DNA from: Methanobacterium alkalithermotolerans
GTDB lineage: Archaea; Methanobacteriota; Methanobacteria; Methanobacteriales; Methanobacteriaceae
DNA: 64,000 nt
NCBI RefSeq assembly: GCF_018141185.1
Contig: NZ_CP058560.1
Span: 620,001-684,000 of the forward strand
Direction of reading: 5' to 3'
This document shows, piece by piece, positions 56,898-64,000 of the stretch. A program made the position numbers and the translations under genes. Position 1 is the first letter of the stretch; each line of letters opens with the position of its first letter. Below the pieces are notes generated by a model. That model was not told the origin of the DNA. It did not search any database and saw only the letters and a program-made list of their open reading frames with translations.

Positions 56898-57257
56898 ATG
56901 ATGGAAATGATGTGGTTTTATATAGCAGTGGCTCTGGCCATAAGTGATGAAATCCATACCAGAGTAATGTGGAATGTGTTTTTTGATTTTTATGTCCTCC
57001 TGGCAGGACTCATACAAAAAACAGTTTCTTCAAACATTGGTTTGTGGTTAATACACGAATTTCTGGAATCAGTTTTCCATTTTATAGTATTGTCTGTGGT
57101 ATTTTTATCAGTGGAAATAGGCTTTTTAGGAGCCTTAATTCATATGCTGGTGGATATATACCATGAAATTTCTGGTGTAAATAAAAGCCATATTTATCAC
57201 CGGGCCTTACATTTTACAGTAGAATCAATATTCTTTATAATGATTTTAGGATTATAA
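56898..57257 (+). CDS. small His-containing membrane protein, unknown function
   Basis: A 119-residue protein with three hydrophobic stretches (about 5-22, 45-78, 100-119). It has eight to nine His residues, some near membrane ends (DEIHTRVMWN, IHEFLESVFH, HMLVDIYHE, HIYHRALHF), which could bind metal. No family is recognised. GGTGA lies 4 nt before the first ATG. The pheT gene follows 30 nt later, so the two may be co-transcribed. Confidence 0.55.
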   Translation: MMEMMWFYIAVALAISDEIHTRVMWNVFFDFYVLLAGLIQKTVSSNIGLWLIHEFLESVFHFIVLSVVFLSVEIGFLGALIHMLVDIYHEISGVNKSHIYHRALHFTVESIFFIMILGL

Positions 57258-57287
57258 AAATAATTTTTAAAAATATGGAGATGAATA

Positions 57288-58943
57288 ATGCCAGTTATAA
57301 CTTTTGGATATCAGGACCTGCAGGACTCAGGCGTAGATATAAATCCTGAAAAGCTCATTGAAATTCTTCCAATGATAGGGAGTGATATTGAAGACTTTGA
57401 TGAAGAAACTGTTAAGGTAGAATTCTTTCCTAATAGGCCAGACCAGCTATCAGTAGAAGGTGTTGCCCGTACTTTAAAAGGTTTTTTAGGGATTGAAAAG
57501 GGTTTACCTGCCTATGATGTGGAAAAAACATCTATGAAGGTATATGTAGATGAAAATTTAGCCGAAATCCGCCCTTATATCAGTTTCGCCATTGTGGAAA
57601 ATATAAAAATGGATGAACAAAAGTTAAAGCAAATTATGGAGTTCCAGGAGGACCTGCACTGGGTAATTGGCCGGGACCGTAAAAAAGTAGCAATAGGGAT
57701 ACATAATCTGGAAGTTATTGAAGCACCTTTCTATTACAAAGCCATAGATCCAGATTCCATAACATTTACACCCCTGGATTCTCTTAATGAAATGACACCC
57801 CGGGAAATTCTACAGGAACATGAAAAAGGAGTTAAGTACGCTTCTTTAATTAATGGATTTGAAAAATATCCTCTAATAATGGATAAAAACCATCAGGTTC
57901 TATCTTTGCCCCCCATTATTAATGGTGAATTAACCAAACTAACTACTCATACCCGGAATGTTTTAATTGATGTTACTGGAACTGATTTAAAAGCAGTTAA
58001 CCAGGCCCTGAATATAATTGTAACTTCACTATCAGAATCCGGTGGTAAAATAAAGAGTCTGGAAGTAGTTTATCCAGATAAAAACCAGGTTACACCGGAT
58101 CTTAAACCAAAAGAAAAGGTAGTGCATCTAAAAAAAGCCCGGGAAATCACAGGACTGGATTTGAATCTGCAGGATATGAAAGATTTATTGGGTCGATCCC
58201 GGATGGATGCTGAGATAATTTCACCGGAAAAATTAAAGGTTGCTATTCCGGCTTACCGGGTGGATATACTCCATGAAGTAGACCTGATTGAAAGCATCGC
58301 GATTAGTTATTGTTTTAACAATATAGAATCTTATTTGCCGGATATAGCAACTATTGCCCGGGAAAATCAGTGGTATAAAGTAGATAAGCTCCTGAGAGAT
58401 GTAATGGTTGGTCTGGGTTATCAGGAAGTAATGAGCCTCATGCTAACCAATGAAAACAATCATTATCAATGCATGAAACAGGAAGAAGATGAAAGGGTGG
58501 AAGTAGCTCAGCCCATATCCCGGGATAGGACCATGATCCGTAAGAGTCTCCTTAATGGTTTAATGGAATTTTTAGAAGATAATAAACATGAAGACCTGCC
58601 TCAAAAAATATTTGAAGTGGGAGATGTGATATACATCGATCCGGACCAGGAAACACAAACTAAGGTTCTTAAGAAAATAGCAGCCGTGGTTACCCATTCT
58701 AATGCAAATTTTACTGAAATAAAATCCACAGTAGCTGCTTTTTTGGAAAATTTAGGATATGAAATGGAAATAGAACCCGTGGATAATCCTTCATTTATTA
58801 AGGGACGTTGTGCAGGAATAAAAGCTATTTTGGATGAATCCACCCCAATAAATGGATTTTTTGGAGAAATGGATCCAGAAGTAATAAGCAATTTCCAGCT
58901 GGAATATCCGGTGGTGGGTTTTGAATTAACCTTTGATAATTAG
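57288..58943 (+). CDS. pheT: phenylalanine--tRNA ligase beta subunit
   Basis: The 551-residue archaeal/eukaryotic form of the PheRS beta subunit. The N-terminal B1 region has VKVEFFPNRPDQLSVEGVAR, and the B3/B4 and B5 domains follow. The catalytic-like C-terminal domain includes YQEVMSLMLTNENNH and RTMIRKSLLNGL, then NGFFGEMDPEVISNF. It needs PheS, encoded at 28778, to form the heterotetramer. Length is normal for archaea. ATGGAGATG-type ribosome site (TATGGAGAT) is just before the ATG. Confidence 0.95.
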   Translation: MPVITFGYQDLQDSGVDINPEKLIEILPMIGSDIEDFDEETVKVEFFPNRPDQLSVEGVARTLKGFLGIEKGLPAYDVEKTSMKVYVDENLAEIRPYISFAIVENIKMDEQKLKQIMEFQEDLHWVIGRDRKKVAIGIHNLEVIEAPFYYKAIDPDSITFTPLDSLNEMTPREILQEHEKGVKYASLINGFEKYPLIMDKNHQVLSLPPIINGELTKLTTHTRNVLIDVTGTDLKAVNQALNIIVTSLSESGGKIKSLEVVYPDKNQVTPDLKPKEKVVHLKKAREITGLDLNLQDMKDLLGRSRMDAEIISPEKLKVAIPAYRVDILHEVDLIESIAISYCFNNIESYLPDIATIARENQWYKVDKLLRDVMVGLGYQEVMSLMLTNENNHYQCMKQEEDERVEVAQPISRDRTMIRKSLLNGLMEFLEDNKHEDLPQKIFEVGDVIYIDPDQETQTKVLKKIAAVVTHSNANFTEIKSTVAAFLENLGYEMEIEPVDNPSFIKGRCAGIKAILDESTPINGFFGEMDPEVISNFQLEYPVVGFELTFDN

Positions 58944-59034
58944 AGTTAATACTCTAATTCTTTTTTAGTTATTTATTAACTCCGTAACTTTATGTTTTTA
59001 TCACCAGGGCATCTAACTTATTTAATTAAAGGTT

Positions 59035-59445
59035 CTATTCTCCCATAATTGTTATTTTTATTTTACGGGTCCGTGGCCCATCCAATTCTACAAAAAATAA
59101 ACTCTGCCAGGTACCTAAATCCAGTTTACCATTTTCAAATGGTAGTGCTTGGCTTCCTCCCAGCAATATAGCCCTAACATGAGCATCAGCATTGTTATCA
59201 ATGGTATTGTGACCATATCCTTCGTTTTCCGGGACCAGTGCCTCCAGGGTATCTTCCAGGTCACGGAGTAAATTGGTCTCATGTTCATTGATTATGATGG
59301 CTGAAGTGGAGTGTCTGGAAAAAATATTGATTATTCCCTGGCTTAGTGTTACTGTCTTTAATATTTTTTCTACATCTCCAGTGATATCTCTCATTTGCAC
59401 TCTTTTAGATGTGTTTATATTTACAGTCTTACTAACTATTTGCAT
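59035..59445 (-). CDS. YjbQ family (UPF0047) protein
   Basis: A 136-residue YjbQ-type protein. It has the core GIINIFSRHSTSAIIINEHE (about 38-57), GYGHNTIDNNADAHVRAIL with the two conserved His residues, and DLGTWQSLFFVELDGPRTRKI. Family members have weak thiamine phosphate synthase activity, but their natural role is not established. It is divergent from a small membrane protein operon. Confidence 0.88.
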   Translation of the reverse strand: MQIVSKTVNINTSKRVQMRDITGDVEKILKTVTLSQGIINIFSRHSTSAIIINEHETNLLRDLEDTLEALVPENEGYGHNTIDNNADAHVRAILLGGSQALPFENGKLDLGTWQSLFFVELDGPRTRKIKITIMGE

Positions 59446-59547
59446 AAGATAGGCCCCCTGTTGAATTTAACCATAGTAAGTTTGTAAGAAAAATTATCAT
59501 AATGGTTAGTTAGACAAATTATCTGTTATTTTGAAATTTTATATTTT

Positions 59548-59576
59548 ATGCAAAATCAAAAAAAAAGATGCAAAAT
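59548..59576. repeat. 9-bp direct repeat at a 20-bp period
   Basis: ATGCAAAAT occurs at 59548-59556 and 59568-59576 in the divergent promoter region of yjbQ and the next gene. The 20-bp step equals about two turns of DNA, which would place two bound proteins on one face. Confidence 0.35.
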
Positions 59577-59707
59577 AATATTTCAAGTACTTAATGCTAC
59601 AGACGAGTCCCCAGGGCCATAATAAAAAATCATTAAATATCCTCAAATTTGATTAACTACAACTCCCATATTGGATAACAGGTATATGCACAAGGAGGAT
59701 ATTGATA

Positions 59708-59917
59708 ATGATGAATATTATTGATAAATTTAGTAAACAAAGCTCATGGGTAATATTTACCATTACTTTTGCCAAATTTTTATTTGGAATAGGTCTGGGT
59801 ATATTGCTGGTGGCTTATCTGCCTGATTATAACTGGGAATTTTATGGATGGGGGATAATCATATTATCTGTGCTATTGCAAATTCCCGGAGTTTATAAGC
59901 TTTTAATTAAAAAATAA
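59708..59917 (+). CDS. small membrane protein
   Basis: A 69-residue protein with two hydrophobic helices (about 12-34 and 44-62) and a basic end. No family is recognised. AGGAGGAT (59693-59700) is 7 nt before the ATG at 59708, so the upstream TTG at 59702, which is too close to the site, is rejected. The ribosome site is among the strongest in the window, suggesting the protein is made well. A DUF998-like gene follows 45 nt later. Confidence 0.6.
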   Translation: MMNIIDKFSKQSSWVIFTITFAKFLFGIGLGILLVAYLPDYNWEFYGWGIIILSVLLQIPGVYKLLIKK

Positions 59918-59962
59918 GTGAAGGTTAAGGAAATTTATTTTTAGAAAAATGCGGATAAAACA

Positions 59963-60565
59963 ATGTCAATTAAAGAAGCACGGTTTTTATTACCGGTTTT
60001 TATAATCCTGTTAATGTTAATGTTCATTCTACCATTTTACAGTTTCCCTGGTTATTCCCTGCTAAATCACACCACCAGCCATTTAGGAGCACAAAATGCC
60101 CCTAATGCATGGATTATGAATCTGACCTTTATTATTCTGGGATTGGCCTGTGCAGGGGAATCATTTTTACACTTAAAAAGATATCCCCTGAACCAGATCT
60201 TATTAATTATTTTTGGGGTGGGGCTTTTTATGGTGGGAATTTTTCATCACGCCCCGGTTATAGGGAATGATAACTACAGTATTATGGAAGATAATCTGCA
60301 TTCTATATTCGCCAGTCTGGTGGGAATATCATTCACCTTGTTTGCGTTTTCTGCGGTTTTTATTGAAAATAATAATTTGAGAAGGATTATAGCTTTAGTG
60401 GTGGCTATCATGGCCATAATCTTATCCATCCTTATGTTCAGGGTGGTTGATTATATGGGAATTTGGCAAAGAATAATGTTCATCGCGGCTTTTAGCTGGT
60501 TAATCTTCTTTTTGGAGGGTATCAGAAGTAGTAATAAAAAGCTTATTAAATCATCGGAGGTTTGA
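59963..60565 (+). CDS. DUF998 family membrane protein
   Basis: A 200-residue protein with six hydrophobic helices. The short conserved SLLNHTTSHLGAQNAPNA after the first helix and the HxxxGxxFxxxAxxxF pattern around HSIFASLVGISFTLFAF fit DUF998, whose function is unknown. The methyltransferase-like gene next overlaps at the ribosome site (GGAGG near its stop), so translation is coupled. The start ATG at 59963 has no strong ribosome site nearby. Confidence 0.75.
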   Translation: MSIKEARFLLPVFIILLMLMFILPFYSFPGYSLLNHTTSHLGAQNAPNAWIMNLTFIILGLACAGESFLHLKRYPLNQILLIIFGVGLFMVGIFHHAPVIGNDNYSIMEDNLHSIFASLVGISFTLFAFSAVFIENNNLRRIIALVVAIMAIILSILMFRVVDYMGIWQRIMFIAAFSWLIFFLEGIRSSNKKLIKSSEV

Positions 60566-60567
60566 AA

Positions 60568-61122
60568 ATGCTAAAATGGGTGATGTTGTATGGTTTTCTG
60601 GCTTCTATTATTTTTATTTTCACCTCATGGCAGATTATAAAATCAGGAAAACAGGAAAGAATTTTATTTAGATTGATGATTATAATTACCGGAATATTTT
60701 TTTTGGGAGGTATGGTCCTGGTACTCCCTTTTATTCCCCAGCCCAGGATTGAAAATATTTTTTTACAGTACCTGTTGGGTATTCCTCTGGCAGCTGCCGG
60801 TATAATTTTAAGAATTTATCCCCTGCTCTATTTTAAAAAAAAGGGTACCCGTTCTGATCTGGTAAAGCCGGGTAAGCTGGTAACTGACGGACCTTATAGT
60901 ATTATACGACATCCCCAGTATGTAGCGGGTGTTATTTTTATAATTGGCTGGTTTTTGATTTGGGGAGGATTATATAGTTTTTATCTTATTCCAGTGATTG
61001 CCATAGCCATATTCCTGCAGGCACTTATTGAAGAAAAATATATCCTGGAAGTAGAATTTGGTATAGAATATCAGGAATACCAAAAAAAGGTAGGCATGTT
61101 TTTACCTAAGATAAGAAAATAG
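60568..61122 (+). CDS. isoprenylcysteine carboxyl methyltransferase / phospholipid methyltransferase-like membrane protein
   Basis: A 184-residue membrane protein with four to five helices and the ICMT/PEMT-type C-terminal signature: DGPYSIIRHPQYVAG (SAM-binding region) and the EEKYILEVEFGIEYQEYQKKV segment. Such enzymes methylate isoprenoid-linked or lipid substrates. GGAGG (60556-60560) is 7 nt before the ATG at 60568, so the TTG at 60562 is rejected. The preceding gene's stop codon lies just upstream. The exact substrate is unknown. Confidence 0.75.
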   Translation: MLKWVMLYGFLASIIFIFTSWQIIKSGKQERILFRLMIIITGIFFLGGMVLVLPFIPQPRIENIFLQYLLGIPLAAAGIILRIYPLLYFKKKGTRSDLVKPGKLVTDGPYSIIRHPQYVAGVIFIIGWFLIWGGLYSFYLIPVIAIAIFLQALIEEKYILEVEFGIEYQEYQKKVGMFLPKIRK

Positions 61123-61157
61123 CCCAAATTCAGGTATAAATAATCCCCGCTGAAATA

Positions 61158-62300
61158 TTAATCCGAACTGGAAAACCGGGAAGTTAAATTATATAGCTTA
61201 CTTTTATCCTGATAAAAGGCCCTATGGGGGCAAACCTCCATACAGCACAGGCAGTTAATACAATCACTGTAATTAAATTCTGGTACCAGCACTCCATGTT
61301 GCATGGCCTGTACCGGACAGCTTTCCACACAAATATTGCAATTTTTACATTTATCTGGATTTATGGCCGGTCGGGCCCACCAGAATTTCATTATGGCCCG
61401 GGAAAGAGAGGAGGGAATCATCTCTACCGAGTAGGCAATATTGGATGGCCATTTAAAATCATCCACCACTGGAGGATTCCATCCCCGAATATCCATATTT
61501 TCCAGTTTTCCTTCACCTAACCCCTGTTTTATGGCAATACGGGTGGAAGGAACTTTATGAGGGGGCATTTTCAAAAGATGACAGATATAAGTATCCAGGG
61601 CCACACCATCAGTACTGGCCAAAATCATGCCCAGTTTACGAGGATCTCCTCCAGAAGGTCCAGGGCCTTCCATCCCCCAAACTCCATCCACCAGGTTAAG
61701 GGTAGGCCTGCTCAAGGCATACACATCCACCACACTTTCTGCAAATTCTGAAGGTTTAGGGTTTTTTCTGTGAATATCTGCTTTAGTAAACCCGGGTACT
61801 GTTCCATACATATTCTTAATAGCACAGGTAAAAAGAGTCAGGCTATGGGTTTTTATTTTAGGAAGGTTGATGATTACATCTGCATCTAAAACAGCCCGGG
61901 AGAGGGGATATTTTTTCCCTGATCTTTTAGAGATATATGACCCCGCAGATTCAAAATTCACCAGTTCAATCCCTAATTTTTTACTGATATCCTGATAACC
62001 GGTGGATTTCCAGAATTTTTCTATATCCCGGAAAAAACCACCGGGACTATCCCCTATAACAGGGATGGCTCCCTCCTCCAGAACCATCCCGGCCAAAGAT
62101 TCCACCAGCTGAGGATGGGTGGTGACCTGCTCATCTGGTTGGGCTGCCCGTAACATGTTGGGTTTCAATAAGACCCTGTCTTTTTTATTTATAAAAGATT
62201 TTAATCCACCTAGATGGTTTAAGCATTCATTTAAGGATTCTTGAATTTCAAGAGGAGCATAAGAATTACACTTTGCTATAGAAATTGGTGTTTTTTCCAT
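61158..62300 (-). CDS. DUF362 protein fused to a 2x[4Fe-4S] ferredoxin domain
   Basis: A 380-residue protein. The N-terminal DUF362 domain (about 1-290) includes VLLKPNMLRAAQPDEQVTTH, PVIGDSPGGFF, VIINLPKIKTHSLTLFT and GVWGMEGPGPSGGDPRKLG. A C-terminal ferredoxin carries CKNCNICVESCP and CINCLCCMEVCP. The family is common in anaerobes and of unknown reaction. A C-terminal end with several Ser and basic residues follows. It is convergent with the methyltransferase-like gene and divergent from the lipoprotein gene. Confidence 0.85.
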   Translation of the reverse strand: MEKTPISIAKCNSYAPLEIQESLNECLNHLGGLKSFINKKDRVLLKPNMLRAAQPDEQVTTHPQLVESLAGMVLEEGAIPVIGDSPGGFFRDIEKFWKSTGYQDISKKLGIELVNFESAGSYISKRSGKKYPLSRAVLDADVIINLPKIKTHSLTLFTCAIKNMYGTVPGFTKADIHRKNPKPSEFAESVVDVYALSRPTLNLVDGVWGMEGPGPSGGDPRKLGMILASTDGVALDTYICHLLKMPPHKVPSTRIAIKQGLGEGKLENMDIRGWNPPVVDDFKWPSNIAYSVEMIPSSLSRAIMKFWWARPAINPDKCKNCNICVESCPVQAMQHGVLVPEFNYSDCINCLCCMEVCPHRAFYQDKSKLYNLTSRFSSSD

Positions 62301-62496
62301 GGAATTACCTTTTAAGTATAGATTAAGTCTATGTTGTTTTTATAGTTGCTAATAAATTTATTTAACTAATTTTTAATAATTTTTTTTAATTATTTAAAAC
62401 TACAACCCTCATTAATTAAAGAAGTAAGAGGAGTATTAAATCATTTAATAAATATTTAAAGATAGATATAATAAAAAAATTGTCAGGAGGTTGCTC

Positions 62497-63213
62497 ATGA
62501 AAAAGTATATGAGTATAGTTCTCATCCTGTGTGCCCTGGTAATTGTATGTGGTTGCACTGGTTTGGGAGGTGTAGGTTCAGGTAATGTGATTAATGAAAC
62601 CCGGAGTGTTAGCGGATTTTCAGAAGTTTCTTTAAGTGGTATAGGAACCTTGATAATCACACAAGGAAATGAAGAGTCCCTTATAATAGAAGCAGATGAT
62701 AATGTGTTGCCTTTTATAAAAACTCAGGTCAATAACAATAAACTGGAGATTAGTTATGATACCGGGATGCCTGCCCCCACTGAAGAAATAAAAATGTATC
62801 TTACTCTTAAAGATATCAGTTCAGTGGAGATTCAGGGAACCGGAAAAGTAGAGTCCAGCCAGTTAAACACTGATAAACTGAATATCAACATTGAAGGTGC
62901 CGGTAAGGCAGATATAGAAAATTTAACTGTGAATGAATTGGTAAGCAATATTTCCGGAGCAGGGCAGATATTTTTAAGTGGAAGCGCCAGTAGCCAAAAA
63001 GTAACCATAAATGGTGCAGGAAACTATCAGGCAGAAAATCTCCAAAGCATGACTGCTGAGGTAAATATAAATGGAGCAGGAAATGTTATACTTGATGTCT
63101 CTGAATTCTTAAAAGCAATTATAAGTGGAACCGGAAAGGTAGAATATACTGGAAATCCTGAGTTGGACCAGCAAATAAATGGTGCGGGAACCATAGCTAA
63201 AAAGGCGGGCTAG
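62497..63213 (+). CDS. DUF2807 (adhesin-like beta-helix) lipoprotein
   Basis: A 238-residue lipoprotein. The leader ends in IVCGCTGLGG with a lipobox Cys. The mature part shows the DUF2807 layout: VSGFSEVSLSGIGTLIITQG, then repeated short strands with G-A-G or G-T-G turns (SSVEIQGTGKVESS, INIEGAGKADIENL, VSNISGAGQIFLSG, VTINGAGNYQAENL), a right-handed beta helix. The function is unknown. AGGAGG lies 6 nt before the ATG at 62497, so the TTG at 62491 is rejected. Confidence 0.85.
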   Translation: MKKYMSIVLILCALVIVCGCTGLGGVGSGNVINETRSVSGFSEVSLSGIGTLIITQGNEESLIIEADDNVLPFIKTQVNNNKLEISYDTGMPAPTEEIKMYLTLKDISSVEIQGTGKVESSQLNTDKLNINIEGAGKADIENLTVNELVSNISGAGQIFLSGSASSQKVTINGAGNYQAENLQSMTAEVNINGAGNVILDVSEFLKAIISGTGKVEYTGNPELDQQINGAGTIAKKAG

Positions 63214-63231
63214 AGAATAATTCGTCCCTTA

Positions 63232-63241
63232 TTTTTTTTTT
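63232..63241 (+). terminator. T-run terminator of the lipoprotein gene
   Basis: Ten consecutive T residues lie about 19 nt after the stop codon. Confidence 0.55.
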
Positions 63242-63379
63242 AAAAATTCAGATTTGATATTATTCTTTTAAAGGACAGTATTATCTAAAAATTATTAATA
63301 TCCCTTAGTAAAAAATCTGCTAAAAAAGATAAATGTAAAATATTAAAAAAAGAAATGAATTTTATTAAAATTCATCACC

Positions 63380-64000
<621 letters not shown>

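Overview
The window reads as a chromosomal segment of an AT-rich methanogenic archaeon of the order Methanobacteriales, most like Methanobacterium. Lineage markers are the C-terminal part of methenyl-tetrahydromethanopterin cyclohydrolase at the right edge, a geranylgeranyl reductase for archaeal lipids, PAN, aMBF1, the KEOPS subunit Cgi121, NikR beside a hydrogenase maturation protease, and a set of Mur-ligase, MraY-like and ATP-grasp genes of the kind assigned to pseudomurein synthesis. Ribosome binding sites match AGGAGGTGAT and many starts are TTG or GTG. There is no rRNA, CRISPR array, prophage or replication origin that I can see.

Layout. 1-6 kb: truncated CNNM-type membrane protein, M24 peptidase, alpha/beta hydrolase, MsrB, the repair protein NreA and a PLP-fold protein. 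6-11.3 kb (minus): Cgi121, citramalate synthase, tRNA G10 methyltransferase, geranylgeranyl reductase, PH-domain membrane protein. 11.4-14.3 kb: UPF0280, a box C/D guide RNA not covered by any reading frame, PAN and aMBF1. 14.6-24.4 kb: the cell-wall region. MurT-GatD-like genes on plus face a minus-strand series of ATP-grasp, MraY-like and Mur ligase genes, followed by an operon of three poorly understood genes (a POTRA-like membrane protein, a secreted membrane-anchored protein with an outside zinc ribbon, and DUF356). A 1360-bp insertion sequence with a perfect 10-bp target duplication lies between the two minus-strand groups.

25-33 kb: an orphan secreted protein, a NikR / PRMT-like methyltransferase / hydrogenase protease operon, a CBS protein, PheS, a CitG-like protein, HemB and a cysteine-rich iron-sulfur protein. 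33-42 kb: an HhH-GPD glycosylase, a CPA1 antiporter, chorismate synthase, a DUF1538 pair followed by a P-II-like protein, a metallophosphoesterase, tRNA-Thr(CGT), an MBL-fold protein with an apparent frameshift, and DUF2121. 42-51 kb: YyaL-like protein, CopB-type copper ATPase, rubrerythrin plus superoxide reductase (oxygen defence), and a RecJ-like DHH protein with an N-terminal DnaJ-type zinc region. 51-64 kb: endonuclease III, a small GTPase, AroA, ValS, PheT, small membrane proteins, a DUF362/ferredoxin protein, a lipoprotein and partial Mch.

The least expected items are the box C/D RNA, the uncharacterised trio beside the cell-wall genes, two likely non-canonical or damaged gene starts (ATT for DUF356, ATA or an indel for endonuclease III), an indel in the MBL gene, and an endonuclease III whose iron-sulfur motif has a His in place of one Cys. 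Family assignments come from reading motifs and remembered family features; no database search was run.
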